DNA of 64,000 bases from Ignavibacteria bacterium. Its GTDB lineage: Bacteria; Bacteroidota; Ignavibacteria; Kapaibacteriales; Kapaibacteriaceae. A model generated the notes under the pieces. It saw only the letters and a program-made list of their open reading frames with translations, searched no databases and had not been told where the DNA came from. This document shows positions 27,014-36,199 of the stretch, piece after piece. The translations under genes and the position numbers were made by a program. The DNA is taken from NCBI GenBank assembly GCA_016707005.1, contig JADJIQ010000001.1, forward strand, positions 308,001 to 372,000, written 5' to 3'. Position 1 is the stretch's first letter, and the number at the start of each line of letters is the position of its first letter.

Positions 27014-28468
27014 ATGGAAGATCTGCTTCTCGGTGCGTACTTTCTCTCTCTCTGTGTCCTCTTCGCCTTCGGTCTTCATGGCCTGGTGATGATCTACTAC
27101 TATCACAAGACGCAGAAGGTTACGCACGAAGCCCCGACCCATTCTCGGGAAGACCTGCCTATCGTCACCATCCAACTGCCGTTCTATAACGAGTTGTATG
27201 TGGTGGACAGACTTGTTGAGGCCGTTTGCCTCATTGACTATCCGAAGGACAAGCTCGAGATCCAACTTCTCGATGACTCCACGGATGAAACAGTGGACCT
27301 CTCGCTTGCCCTCGTTGAACGCTTCCGCACGGAAGGCTTCGATATCAAGCATATCCATCGCACGAACCGTCAAGGCTACAAGGCCGGAGCTCTCAAAGAG
27401 GGTCTTGCCATGGCCCGCGGTGAATTCGTTGCCATCTTCGACGCAGACTTCGTCCCGCACCCTGACTTCCTCATCAAGACGGTTCCATACTTCGCAGATG
27501 AAAAGGTGGGCATGGTGCAGACACGTTGGGAACATCTCAACGAAGACTACTCCTTCCTTACCCGCGCACAGGCACTTGCCCTAGACGGTCACTTCGTGAT
27601 CGAGCAGCAGATCCGTCACAAGGCCGGCTTCTTCATCAACTTCAACGGCACAGCCGGCGTATGGCGCAAGAAGACGATCGAAGATGCAGGGAACTGGCAC
27701 AGCGATACGCTCGCTGAAGACCTTGACCTTTCCTACCGCGCTCAACTTCGCGGCTGGCGCTTCGTCTTTCTGAATGACGTAACGTCACCAGCAGAACTTC
27801 CTGCCGATATCAACTCGCTCAAGACACAACAGTTTCGCTGGACCAAGGGAGCCGTTGAGACAGCGAAGAAACTTCTTCCTTCGGTATGGAAGAGTGGTCT
27901 CTCGCTCAAGCACAAGCTTGAATGCACAGTGCACCTGACAAGTAACATCGTGTTTCCGTTCATCATGCTTGTAGCATTCCTGAACGTACCGATCGTGATC
28001 ATCAAGAACGAAGTTGGCGGATATGATGCCTTCTTCAGCTTCATGTCCATCTTCGTCCTTGCAAGCATTTCGTCGTTCCTGTTCTACATGTACGCCCAGC
28101 GCGCTATTCACCTCGATTGGCAACGCCGCCTTCTGCTCTTCCCGGTATTCATGGCCGGCTCGATGGGCCTTGCTGTCAACAACACACGTGCTGTGTTCGA
28201 AGCGATCATCGGAAAGAAGACGGAGTTCAAGCGCACACCGAAGTACGCCATCGAGCAGAACAATGACCAATGGAAGAAGAAGCGCTACGTCCAGCGCAAG
28301 ATCGGTTGGATCGTGATGGTAGAACTTGGTCTCGCTGCCTACTTCGTCTTTGGTATCGTAACCTCCATCAGCTACCTCGAGATCGCTGCAATTCCGTTCC
28401 AACTGATGTTCCTCATCGGCTTCGGAACCGTTGGCACTCTCTCTTTGCGCCACGCACTCGGTCGCTGA
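27014..28468 (+). CDS. Membrane glycosyltransferase family 2 (cellulose-synthase-like)
   Basis: A 484-residue processive-type GT2. An N-terminal helix (about residues 5-27) precedes the catalytic domain, with the first Asp motif in LLDDSTDET, the DxD equivalent in IFDADFVPHPDF, the catalytic-base region HSDTLAEDLDLSYRA and the QQFRWTKG (QxxRW) acceptor motif. Four or more helices follow (FPFIMLVAFLNVPIVII, FMSIFVLASISSFLFYMY, a third near LLLFPVFMAG and a final pair after residue 425). Such proteins make beta-linked polysaccharides or glycolipids at the inner membrane. No cellulose-specific partner genes are nearby, so the product is unknown. A terminator follows. Confidence 0.9.
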   Translation: MEDLLLGAYFLSLCVLFAFGLHGLVMIYYYHKTQKVTHEAPTHSREDLPIVTIQLPFYNELYVVDRLVEAVCLIDYPKDKLEIQLLDDSTDETVDLSLALVERFRTEGFDIKHIHRTNRQGYKAGALKEGLAMARGEFVAIFDADFVPHPDFLIKTVPYFADEKVGMVQTRWEHLNEDYSFLTRAQALALDGHFVIEQQIRHKAGFFINFNGTAGVWRKKTIEDAGNWHSDTLAEDLDLSYRAQLRGWRFVFLNDVTSPAELPADINSLKTQQFRWTKGAVETAKKLLPSVWKSGLSLKHKLECTVHLTSNIVFPFIMLVAFLNVPIVIIKNEVGGYDAFFSFMSIFVLASISSFLFYMYAQRAIHLDWQRRLLLFPVFMAGSMGLAVNNTRAVFEAIIGKKTEFKRTPKYAIEQNNDQWKKKRYVQRKIGWIVMVELGLAAYFVFGIVTSISYLEIAAIPFQLMFLIGFGTVGTLSLRHALGR

Positions 28469-28491
28469 TCTCACTCCTCAAGCAATGATCC

Positions 28492-28532
28492 AACAGAAGG
28501 TTGAGCCTCGGCTCGACCTTCTGTTTTATTTT
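28492..28532 (+). terminator. Intrinsic terminator after the GT2 gene
   Basis: The arms ACAGAAGGTTGAGCC (28493-28507) and GGCTCGACCTTCTGT (28510-28524) form a 15-bp stem with one G-T wobble and a 2-nt loop, followed by a T-rich tract TTTTATTTT. It lies 24 nt after the GT2 stop codon and directly before an octamer array. Confidence 0.92.
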
Positions 28533-28536
28533 GTGG

Positions 28537-28627
28537 CCCGTAACCCCGTAACCCCGTAACCCCGTAACCCCGTAACTCTGTAACCCCGTAACCCCGTAAC
28601 CCCGTAACTCCGTAACTCCGTAACTCC
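28537..28627. repeat. Octamer array (gtaacccc / gtaactcc) before FAH gene
   Basis: About eleven tandem copies of GTAACCCC, shifting to GTAACTCC in the last units, with 8-bp period throughout. The array fills the space from the terminator to 8 nt before the start codon at 28635, and shares its unit with the array at 15071-15112. Confidence 0.95.
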
Positions 28628-28634
28628 CGCACCT

Positions 28635-29636
28635 ATGAAACTCGTAACCTACCTCTCGAATGCCACTGAACGCACAGGTGTGATCGTTGGTGATCGTATC
28701 ATGGATCTAGAACGTGCTCATGCTGCTTCCAAAGGTGTGGAGTTGCAATGTTCCGCATTGCCTGCAGAGATGAATGCCTTCCTTCGCCTCGGACAATCAG
28801 CGATTTCTGACGTTCAGTCACTGATCTCCTGGTTCTCATCGGCAGAGGCATCGGAACAGCACGGAGTTTCTGTACCGGTAGAAGGGACAGCGCTCTGTGC
28901 CCCTGTACCACATCCCACATCGATGCGCGACGGATATGCCTTCCGTCAGCATGTTGAAGCAGCAAGGCGTAATCGCGGCGTGGAGATGATCCCGGAGTTC
29001 GATGAGATCCCGATCTTCTACTTCACCAATCACCAAGCGGTGTTCGGTCCGGGAGAGATCCACGTGCAAGAACTGCATTGTGATAAACTTGACTTTGAAC
29101 TTGAGTGTGCGATCGTGATCGGGAAGCAAGGACGGAATATCAAGGCCGTTGATGCTGATTCCTACATCGCCGGTCTGATGGTCATGAACGACTGGAGCGC
29201 CCGCACGCTGCAAATGAAGGAGATGATGCTCAACCTCGGTCCAGCAAAGGGCAAGGACTTTGCAACCTCCATAGGTCCATGGCTGGTTACCTCGGACGAA
29301 CTAGCTGATCGAACGATCTCTACGCCAAATGGCAATCAGTATGATCTGCCGATGTCCACATTGGTGAACGGCACACAGGTCTCCTCAGGTAACGTGAAGG
29401 ACATGTCCTGGACGTTTGCCCAGATTATTGAACGCGCCAGTTATGGCGTAACCCTCTATCCGGGGGATGTGATCGGCAGCGGGACGTGTGGTACAGGTTG
29501 TTTCTTGGAACTCAATGGGTCCAAGGTCTACGACCCGGCATGGTGGCTCAAACCCGGTGATGTTGTCACGTGCGCCATCGACGGTTTGGGCGAGCTGACG
29601 AACTCGATCACTCTTGATTCTAGCGACGTACGATAA
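28635..29636 (+). CDS. Fumarylacetoacetate hydrolase family protein
   Basis: A 333-residue FAH-superfamily enzyme. Members hydrolyse C-C bonds in fumarylacetoacetate, or act as acylpyruvases, hydratases or decarboxylases on related 2-oxo acids. The N-terminal domain (MKLVTYLS...GDRIMDLERA) is followed by the FAH fold with His in DGYAFRQHVEAARR, metal ligands in KLDFELECAIVIGK (two Glu), Asp in MNDWSARTLQ and GKDFATSIGPWLVT. The tail PGDVIGSGTCGTGCFLELNG is family-typical. A role in tyrosine degradation is possible because the length and RQHVEAARRNRG resemble fumarylacetoacetases, but no other pathway gene is present. Its 3' end overlaps the convergent gene by 17 nt. Confidence 0.88.
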   Translation: MKLVTYLSNATERTGVIVGDRIMDLERAHAASKGVELQCSALPAEMNAFLRLGQSAISDVQSLISWFSSAEASEQHGVSVPVEGTALCAPVPHPTSMRDGYAFRQHVEAARRNRGVEMIPEFDEIPIFYFTNHQAVFGPGEIHVQELHCDKLDFELECAIVIGKQGRNIKAVDADSYIAGLMVMNDWSARTLQMKEMMLNLGPAKGKDFATSIGPWLVTSDELADRTISTPNGNQYDLPMSTLVNGTQVSSGNVKDMSWTFAQIIERASYGVTLYPGDVIGSGTCGTGCFLELNGSKVYDPAWWLKPGDVVTCAIDGLGELTNSITLDSSDVR

Positions 29637-30987
29637 AGAGTGCGGTTCTGAATCGTTGCGTGGTGCCCCAGGTCAGGAGATACTGACCTGCTGGGAGTGA
29701 CGAAGTAGTGATGTGCTGTTCATGCGCATCGAGGACCGAACCTTGGTTCACGAGGATCCCTTGCATGGAATAGATCGACCAGGTTGAAGGCGCATCGTCA
29801 GGATCGAGATCGCGCACAATGAGTTCGGTATTGGTTACCGCACATTGGAGAGTGGCATGTGATGAAGGGGCTAATGACTCCGATACAGACGTTGCTTCAT
29901 CGAAGATGAAGGTACCCGTTTCCGCGGCCATATAGACCTTGTTGGTCGTTGGGTTGATGTGAAGAGACCACACGTTGCGTATCGTGTCTTCGCGCTCATT
30001 CACGCCCCATTGAATGTCATCGAAGCGTTGCCAGGAATCACCACCATTAGATGACCTGAAGACAAGGCCATCACCGATGATCGATGTTGGAAGATTGCTG
30101 GTGCGAAATCCTCCGAGAAAGATGTCGTCCTTCCCATCTCCACCATCACGGACGGCAACAGACCAAAGACTCGTGTCTGAGAACGCTATTCTATCCCATG
30201 TGGCTCCGCCGTCAACGGTCTTGAGCAGTCCACCGTTATCTCGAATGGAATCCGGCGCGGTGATCGCTACAACGGCATAGCCAGTAGTTGGGACGCGACG
30301 TGAGAAAACGATCTTTGGTATCTCTGCATCACCGCTAATGGAGAGATCGCCTCTCAAGACCGGTACCCGACGCCACGTTCGGCCTTGGTCATCAGAACGG
30401 GCTATCACGCCCCCTTTACATCCAACGAAGAGAATGTTGTTGCTATCGGCGCGTTGAGCGATCGTGCAGAGTCCTCTTGTGATTTGCGATGGCACAACCG
30501 AGATACTATCCCACGTGGCGCCATTGTCTACGCTTTTCCAGATCCCATTATTCGTTGTGCCCCGCGCACCATAGAACGTGCCAGGAACCCGGGTGTCCTC
30601 AATGAGCGCTTCGGAAATGTAGTACATAAGTGCCCTTCGCGCATCCGTGAGCACGCGCTTCCAGGTAACTCCAGCATCGGATGTTCTGCGAACGCCGTCG
30701 AATCCAAATCCACCAACGATCATCACGTTCGTGTCGAGTGTGGATCGAGCTCCGGACGAGATGAAGTTCGGTACATCTGTACTACCGATCTCTACCAACT
30801 CCCACGATGAACCACCGTCGAACGAACGGTACATTTGATTGGCCCAGTTCCCGGCCCAGATCGACGTTGCATTCTGAGCATTAAAGAGAATGGTGAAGGA
30901 GAGTTTCGGATTGACCAGCTTCCAACTCTGGCCTGAGACAGGGAGGATGGACAAGCAGACAATGCAGAGAACGATGAGCTTTTTCAT
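29620..30987 (-). CDS. BNR/sortilin-like propeller protein with T9SS sorting domain
   Basis: A 455-residue secreted protein. A signal peptide (MKKLIVLCIVCLSILPVSGQ) leads into repeated Asp-box motifs of the BNR/VPS10 propeller type (SFDGGSSWELV, TSDAGVTWKRV, SVDNGATWDSI, SDDQGRTWRRV, TVDGGATWDRI, SSNGGDSWQRF), spaced about 40-60 residues apart, consistent with a six- to seven-bladed beta-propeller. The last 80 residues form a Por-type sorting domain (IYSMQGILVNQGSV...LPAGQYLLTW). The function, binding or enzymatic, is unknown. It is a close paralogue in layout of the gene at 31006-32367, 18 nt upstream in the same run, which suggests tandem duplication. Confidence 0.85.
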   Translation of the reverse strand: MKKLIVLCIVCLSILPVSGQSWKLVNPKLSFTILFNAQNATSIWAGNWANQMYRSFDGGSSWELVEIGSTDVPNFISSGARSTLDTNVMIVGGFGFDGVRRTSDAGVTWKRVLTDARRALMYYISEALIEDTRVPGTFYGARGTTNNGIWKSVDNGATWDSISVVPSQITRGLCTIAQRADSNNILFVGCKGGVIARSDDQGRTWRRVPVLRGDLSISGDAEIPKIVFSRRVPTTGYAVVAITAPDSIRDNGGLLKTVDGGATWDRIAFSDTSLWSVAVRDGGDGKDDIFLGGFRTSNLPTSIIGDGLVFRSSNGGDSWQRFDDIQWGVNEREDTIRNVWSLHINPTTNKVYMAAETGTFIFDEATSVSESLAPSSHATLQCAVTNTELIVRDLDPDDAPSTWSIYSMQGILVNQGSVLDAHEQHITTSSLPAGQYLLTWGTTQRFRTALFIVRR

Positions 30988-31005
30988 GTGGTGATATGAA
31001 GAGGC

Positions 31006-32367
31006 TTAACGGATGGTGATCATTGCACCAACGCGATCACCTGCCACTACGCGTATTAGGTAGGGGGCTGTTGGATATCCAGAAAGGTCGATGCGTTGGA
31101 TGCCGCCGCCGCTAAGGGTGCCGGTGGAGACAAGCTGACCAAGGACGGTTGTGATTGCGTAGGTGCCGGTGTTCACGGATTCTGGCATCGTAACGAGGAC
31201 ATTGTTTCCCGTAGAACGAAGATCGATCTCTCCTGCAAAACGACGGATCTCATTGACGGATGTTACTGCCGTTGAGCGGTATGCACCAACCTCAGTGGCC
31301 ATCAACACTTCACTGTGTCCATCAACATTCACGAGAGCAAACCCCCAAACATTGGCAACCGACTCACCGAGTTCATTTTCCGTCCAAGAAACATTGCTGA
31401 GATCCTGCCAAGTGGTGCCGCCATCCGGTGACCTGTAGACAATGGAGTCGCCTTTGAGTGCCGGATTAGATGTTGAAAGTTGTGAACCACCAACAAAGAT
31501 CTCATCTCCACTCTTGGTAGGAAAGACTTCAAGCGCATAGAGCGAAGTATCCTGAAACTTCATCACCTTCCACGTGAGACCATAATCTTCGCTCACGTGG
31601 AGGCCACCGTTGCCGGTATTCTGAATAAGTGAGAATTGCGCCGTAGCATAGACCTTGCCGGGTGTTGTTGGGCTCCAGCGGATCTGAGAACCATCGGTAT
31701 CCGGTTGTCCGCCAAATGCATAGCCACTACTTGCCCATGTTCTGCCTCCGTCTGACGATCTGTAGATCGTTGATCTTCTTCCGCAGGCTAGCATGATATG
31801 AGCGCTATCTACATCCGGGCAGATAGCAAGCGCACGCATACGATCGGTTCCAGTTAGGCCCGGGATCGCTCCGATCGAATCCCAATTCTCTCCACGATTA
31901 ACACTACGGAAGATCACTCCCGGTGAAGAGCGAATGACGTACATGGTATCTGGGCGTCCAGGATGGAAGGCAATACTCCCATTGCAGGAGACTTCAAAAC
32001 GGAAACCAACCGGGTCCTTAAGTACGTTCTCCCACGTCATCCCGGCATCAGTTGAGCGGTCAAGCCCGGTGAATCCAACGCCCCCTGCAAAGAGTGTCGT
32101 TGTGTCTCTCGGATGGTAGAGGAGTGTGCTGATCTGAGAAGTACCACTAAGGTCGCCGACGGAAAGTTCTTGCCATGTTCCTCCGCCGTCCGTTGATGCT
32201 AAGAAGCCCCGTGAATAATTGCCAGCAAGCACAGAGGATCGATTCAGGGGATTTGATGCAACAGAAAAGACAGCTTTTTGAGGAACGGTCATGAGCCATT
32301 CCTGAGCACCACCGGGGAAGACAACGAGGAATAGTGCGAGCAACGTAAGAGCGTACCGACGGATCAT
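31006..32367 (-). CDS. BNR/sortilin-like propeller protein with T9SS sorting domain (paralogue)
   Basis: A 453-residue secreted protein with the same architecture as its downstream neighbour. I choose the start at 32367 (MIRRYALTLLALFLVVFPGGAQ) because it begins the signal peptide; four codons more are open. Asp-box repeats are STDGGGTWQEL, STDAGMTWENV, VNRGENWDSI, SSDGGRTWASS, SEDYGLTWKVM and SPDGGTTWQDL. The C-terminus (GQLVSTGTLSGGGIQRIDL...TAPYLIRVVAGD) is a Por-type sorting domain. The pairwise similarity with the next gene is evident by eye in the N-terminal 80 residues and the blade spacing, but the two differ enough to be an old duplication. Confidence 0.85.
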   Translation of the reverse strand: MIRRYALTLLALFLVVFPGGAQEWLMTVPQKAVFSVASNPLNRSSVLAGNYSRGFLASTDGGGTWQELSVGDLSGTSQISTLLYHPRDTTTLFAGGVGFTGLDRSTDAGMTWENVLKDPVGFRFEVSCNGSIAFHPGRPDTMYVIRSSPGVIFRSVNRGENWDSIGAIPGLTGTDRMRALAICPDVDSAHIMLACGRRSTIYRSSDGGRTWASSGYAFGGQPDTDGSQIRWSPTTPGKVYATAQFSLIQNTGNGGLHVSEDYGLTWKVMKFQDTSLYALEVFPTKSGDEIFVGGSQLSTSNPALKGDSIVYRSPDGGTTWQDLSNVSWTENELGESVANVWGFALVNVDGHSEVLMATEVGAYRSTAVTSVNEIRRFAGEIDLRSTGNNVLVTMPESVNTGTYAITTVLGQLVSTGTLSGGGIQRIDLSGYPTAPYLIRVVAGDRVGAMITIR

Positions 32368-32448
32368 GATGGACTCCAAGAAAAACGAAGGGGGCGCCGA
32401 ACAGAACGTCCAGCACCCCCAAGTATACGAATTCGAAAAGTGATCGGC

Positions 32449-34452
32449 TTAGCGAACCACGATGAATGGCTTCATGATGCGAACGCCGTCAACAACAAGT
32501 GCAACGTGGTACGTACCAGCAGAGAATGCCGTAGCGTCGACATTCACACCGTGCATACCAGCTGTCATTGACTGTGTAGCGACGCTTTGGAGTTGGTTGC
32601 CGAGCATGTCATACACTTCGATTCCAACAGTGGCTGCCTTGTCGAGTGTGAAGCTGACTTCAGCTGCTGACATTACAGGATTTGGAGCGATCGCACCAAA
32701 ACGGAACGAATAGGACTTTTCGTCCTCAACACTCACTACACCGGAGCTGGCGAAGTCGATGCTTGATCCACCGTTCCAGATCATCTGTGCAACCGACTTT
32801 GGAAGGAGAGACGTAATGGTACCTGTACCCGTTCCAATAATCCGCAGAATAGGAACATTGTCAACAGTTGGAACTACGTCAGGCATATACGTGCGGAACT
32901 CCATATCGCTGTTGTTCGTGAGATTGGTTCGGTCTGCATACGCACCACCAGCCTTCGGGCGTGACGTAAGGAAGATATCTGTGTCGAACATGCTCGACAA
33001 AGGATCGAGTTCCGTGAACGTGCCGTTCGTTTGCTCGTCGAACACGCGAATTGGTGCAAAACTGTGGATGGTGGTAGTATCAGTGTTGATATCAACCCAC
33101 TTCACAACAACGTTGTTGCCATCTGCAGTGATCGCCGCCTGAATCTCAGCTCCGCGACCATTATCGTCAACAGAAATTGCAGGTGCACCGATCGCCGTTG
33201 CGATCGAATCTTGCAATTCGATCATTTGGAAGTTCAAGGTCGCCAATTCGGCAACTGGGTTCAACGTCCACGTGCCGGCCTTGTAGTTTGCCTCAACAAT
33301 GTGGAATGTGAGGATCGTGTCGATCTGGTTTGGATCGGTGGTGCTACGAATACCAGTTGCTAGACGATAGAACACGGAATACTCGTCCGCTCCGAATACA
33401 AGGAAGTCGCCACCTGGATATGGAGTAAGGCCAGGCTGGAAAGCGATGTCTCCGCCATTGGCAGCTGCAAACTGATCAAGCAAGCTAACAGGCATAACGT
33501 TTTCGGCGCCCCACGTAACGCCTTGGTCCGTAGACTTCATCACTTGGACGCTACGAGTTGCTTCAGCTGCAGTAGGGTTGTTGAATGCGGCGTAGATCGT
33601 GCCAGCGGCATCACCCTTGATGGCTACTGGAGCGTTGAAAGAAGACCCGAGGCCACCAGTGCTTGGTGCCCAGTGATCCATTCCCCACGCTGACGGGATC
33701 GTTGGTGTTTGACCAAAGTCTTCAACAATGAGATTGAAGTTGAAATATCCGTAAGCGCCGTATTGCACAGTGGCATCAGGATTAAGCGTACCAGCCCAAT
33801 GTATAGCGCCGCTTGTATTGTCTGCGTAGAGATCACCAAACTGAACCGTATATCCCGTTGCAGGAGGCGTTTGGTCATTCAATGGCAGCTCATACGAACC
33901 AGCAGACGTGCGGTTCCACATGCTAAGACCGCCATAGTTGAGGGCTGGCATTGGATAGCGGATACCGTAGATCATAACAGGGTACTTCGATGGGTCCGTA
34001 CCTTCATCTGGATTAACCCAGCCGAATACCGGCATGCCGAAGAAGATGTCGTTCGTGCTTTGAATGATATCGAATGACCAGGTTGAACCGTTGTTCGCTG
34101 AACGAACGATACCGATATCAACACCGTTGATCTGATTGGATGCGTCGAACTTCGCCTTGTTTCGAGCGATGTTCAGAGTGTTGGACTTTGCGTCATACTT
34201 GAACATGTCATTCGACGATGTCCCATACGGCCAATAGTGGAACTGGCTGCGGACATCGGTTGTGAAGACGCGCGTGAACAAGATGCCTTGACCGCGCTCT
34301 TCTGGCTTACCAGCTGATTGCATCGAGACATCCGAGGCAGATAGGGCCATTGGGATCCGATCGCCCTTTGTGGCCATTTGAGCCGCTGGCTTCTGTGCAA
34401 CACTGAACACCGCGGAAGCGGCGAACGTCGCAACGAGGAGAGCATGCTTCAT
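32449..34452 (-). CDS. Large T9SS-exported protein with sialidase-like repeats
   Basis: A 667-residue secreted protein. The start at 34452 (MKHALLVATFAASAVFSVAQ) gives a clean signal peptide; 19 more codons are open upstream without conservation. The body contains a few Asp-box-like motifs (SANNGSTWSFD, STDQGVTWGAEN), so it is probably a BNR/sialidase-like propeller, but it has no recognisable catalytic Arg triad. The C-terminus (GIEVYDMLGNQLQSVATQSM...SAGTYHVALVVDG) is a Por-type sorting domain. It heads a run of three T9SS cargo genes on the minus strand (32449, 31006, 29620). A near-match promoter box lies about 70 nt upstream, in GGCTAAAGATAAGG. Confidence 0.8.
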   Translation of the reverse strand: MKHALLVATFAASAVFSVAQKPAAQMATKGDRIPMALSASDVSMQSAGKPEERGQGILFTRVFTTDVRSQFHYWPYGTSSNDMFKYDAKSNTLNIARNKAKFDASNQINGVDIGIVRSANNGSTWSFDIIQSTNDIFFGMPVFGWVNPDEGTDPSKYPVMIYGIRYPMPALNYGGLSMWNRTSAGSYELPLNDQTPPATGYTVQFGDLYADNTSGAIHWAGTLNPDATVQYGAYGYFNFNLIVEDFGQTPTIPSAWGMDHWAPSTGGLGSSFNAPVAIKGDAAGTIYAAFNNPTAAEATRSVQVMKSTDQGVTWGAENVMPVSLLDQFAAANGGDIAFQPGLTPYPGGDFLVFGADEYSVFYRLATGIRSTTDPNQIDTILTFHIVEANYKAGTWTLNPVAELATLNFQMIELQDSIATAIGAPAISVDDNGRGAEIQAAITADGNNVVVKWVDINTDTTTIHSFAPIRVFDEQTNGTFTELDPLSSMFDTDIFLTSRPKAGGAYADRTNLTNNSDMEFRTYMPDVVPTVDNVPILRIIGTGTGTITSLLPKSVAQMIWNGGSSIDFASSGVVSVEDEKSYSFRFGAIAPNPVMSAAEVSFTLDKAATVGIEVYDMLGNQLQSVATQSMTAGMHGVNVDATAFSAGTYHVALVVDGVRIMKPFIVVR

Positions 34453-34611
34453 GTAAAACTCCAAGAGTGAAAACTGGAAAACGTGAGTGTCCGAATTTGG
34501 GGGTACCAATTACGGTAAGGGGCTAAAGATAAGGATACCGTCTCGTTTGTTCATTGCTGTTAGGCGACCGGAGATCGGTATTTTCGCTGTTCGAGTTCTC
34601 ACCACTCACAA

Positions 34612-35706
34612 ATGTTACAGTGCATGACCAGATCCGACATCCTCGCACTTCTTGAACCAGTCATCGATCCGGACCTCGGACAGACTCTGGGGGCGCTTGG
34701 TGCCATCCACGACGTAGAGATATCCGGAGATCGCGTTCGCATCTTCCTTCAAGCAGTACAGCCCCTTCATTGGGTTGCTCGGCGCCTGGATCATGATTGC
34801 AAGGCAACGGTACTTGCAAGCTATCCGAATGCCGACGTTGAGGTACTTGTTCGTGAAAAGGGCGGAACAACGCGCAGGACGCCGGCCCTCGCCGGTATCA
34901 AGAATCTCATCGCCGTTGCCTCCGGCAAAGGGGGAGTGGGGAAATCTACCGTAGCCGCGAATTTGGCCGCGGCCCTCGCACAACGAGGTGCCTCAGTCGG
35001 ACTTTTAGATGCCGATATCTATGGTCCGTCTCAGCCAACGATGTACGGTCTTGCATCACAGACCATGCGAGCCGAAAAATCCGCTGATGGCAAGATCACG
35101 GGGTATCCAAATGAGGCCTATGGCGTCAAGGTAGCATCCATCGGTTTCGTGATGCAGCGAGATCAAGCAGCTATCCTTCGCGGACCAATGCTTGCAGGGT
35201 ACTTCACGATGCTGGTTGAACAGATCGTTTGGGGCGAGCTCGACTTTCTCATCTTCGATCTCCCGCCAGGTACCGGGGACATTCAACTCACGCTCACGCA
35301 GCGTATCCCTCTCACAGGAGCAGTTGTTGTCACCACTCCTCAGGAGATCGCACTGGCAGATGTTCGGCGTTCCATCCAGATGTTCACCAAGGTGAACGTT
35401 GACGTGTTGGGTATCATCGAGAACATGAGCTATTTCACGCCCCCTGACATGCCCGATCGCAAGTATCACATCTTTGGCCAGGGTGGGGGAACGACCGTTG
35501 CAAAGGAATTCGATGTGCCGTTCTTGGGAGAGATCCCGATCGATGTGCGCGTTCGGGAAGGGGCTGATGAAGGCTTCCCATTCGTTCTCGATCCGGAATC
35601 TGGAGCTCTTGGCGATGCATTCAGGCAGGTTGCAGAGAACATCGTGCGTGAAACGCGCAGAGCAAACGCGCGTTCTACAGACTCAGCGGTTGAGATCTCA
35701 CTATGA
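34612..35706 (+). CDS. Mrp/ApbC family Fe-S cluster carrier ATPase
   Basis: A 364-residue P-loop ATPase of the Mrp/NBP35 group, which binds and transfers [4Fe-4S] clusters. The N-terminal 90 residues form a MIP18/DUF59-like domain (LEPVIDPDLGQTLGALGAIHDV). The ATPase domain follows, with the deviant Walker A SGKGGVGKSTVAANLAAALA, LLDADIYGPSQPTMYG, Walker B FLIFDLPPGTGD and VVVTTPQEIALADVRR. The usual C-terminal CxxC pair seen in many Mrp proteins is not evident: the corresponding region reads MSYFTPPDMPDRKYHIFGQGGG. A second Met at 34624 is an equally good start. The stop overlaps the start of the NifU-domain gene (ATGA), which fits a joint role in Fe-S delivery. Confidence 0.92.
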   Translation: MLQCMTRSDILALLEPVIDPDLGQTLGALGAIHDVEISGDRVRIFLQAVQPLHWVARRLDHDCKATVLASYPNADVEVLVREKGGTTRRTPALAGIKNLIAVASGKGGVGKSTVAANLAAALAQRGASVGLLDADIYGPSQPTMYGLASQTMRAEKSADGKITGYPNEAYGVKVASIGFVMQRDQAAILRGPMLAGYFTMLVEQIVWGELDFLIFDLPPGTGDIQLTLTQRIPLTGAVVVTTPQEIALADVRRSIQMFTKVNVDVLGIIENMSYFTPPDMPDRKYHIFGQGGGTTVAKEFDVPFLGEIPIDVRVREGADEGFPFVLDPESGALGDAFRQVAENIVRETRRANARSTDSAVEISL

Positions 35707-35942
35707 CCGAGACTATGCGCCTTCGCATAGAGGCCGCGCTCGTTGATGTGCGCCCCTTCCTCATCGTTGATAACGGCGATGTGGAGATCGTACGCTATGA
35801 GGAATCCACGGGCGTGTTGGAGCTCCGTTTCCTTGGTGCGTGCAAGACATGTTCCATGTCTGCCATGACCTTGAGGGCCGGAATTGAGCGGGCGATACGA
35901 TTGAATATTCCGGAAGTTCGTAGAGTCGAAGCAATTTCGTAA
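35703..35942 (+). CDS. NifU C-terminal domain (Nfu-type) Fe-S scaffold
   Basis: A 79-residue single-domain Nfu protein that carries Fe-S clusters to target apoproteins. The CxxC motif sits in GACKTCSMSAMTL, with the upstream DVRPFLIVDNGDVEIVRYEE and downstream GIERAIRLNIPEVRRVEAI segments that define the domain. The start overlaps the mrp stop by 4 nt, so both are translated together. The stop codon TAA is shared with a TAnnTTTG promoter box serving the tRNAs downstream. Confidence 0.93.
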   Translation: MTETMRLRIEAALVDVRPFLIVDNGDVEIVRYEESTGVLELRFLGACKTCSMSAMTLRAGIERAIRLNIPEVRRVEAIS

Positions 35943-35947
35943 GTTTG
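35940..35947 (+). promoter_or_regulatory. Bacteroidota-type -7 element before the tRNA pair
   Basis: TAAGTTTG, an exact TAnnTTTG match overlapping the stop codon of the Nfu gene. It ends 20 nt upstream of the tRNA-Val 5' end, a reasonable leader for a tRNA precursor. Confidence 0.5.
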
Positions 35948-35967
35948 TAATCTTGTGCGTCACACCA

Positions 35968-36043
<76 letters not shown>

Positions 36044-36048
36044 ATCGT

Positions 36049-36133
36049 GCAAGCGTGGCGGAACTGGCAGACGCACCGGACTCAAAATCCGGCGGGCTCA
36101 ACACCCGTGCGGGTTCGACTCCCGCCGCTTGTA
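36049..36133 (+). tRNA. tRNA-Leu (anticodon CAA)
   Basis: A class II tRNA of 85 nt with acceptor GCAAGCG/CGCTTGT (first pair G-U), D-arm with TGGCGGAACTGGCAGACGCA, anticodon stem CCGGA/TCCGG around CTCAAAA (anticodon CAA), the long variable arm CGGGCTCAACACCCG and T-arm GCGGGTTCGACTCCCGC. CCA is not encoded. Confidence 0.96.
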
Positions 36134-36142
36134 CAAGCAATT

Positions 36143-36178
36143 ACACCCTCAAGCCATTATGCGTGTGAGGGTGTTTTC
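36143..36178 (+). terminator. Intrinsic terminator after the tRNA pair
   Basis: The arms ACACCCTCA (36143-36151) and TGAGGGTGT (36166-36174) form a perfect 9-bp stem, followed by TTTTC. It closes the mrp-nfu-tRNA-Val-tRNA-Leu region. Confidence 0.88.
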
Positions 36179-36199
36179 ATTTGTACTGAGGTAAACAAT

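Noticed and set aside
26471..27535. Long minus-strand open frame (354 codons) across the LptE-like and GT2 genes
   Set aside because: It covers parts of two clearly real genes on the plus strand, and its translation has no recognisable motif.
28537..28627. Possible CRISPR array because of dense regular repeats
   Set aside because: The units are 8 bp and directly tandem with no spacers, and no cas genes are in the window.
29620..29636. Overlap of the FAH and BNR-protein gene ends as a sign of misannotation
   Set aside because: Both C-termini are family-typical; convergent overlaps of this size also occur at 54784-54807.
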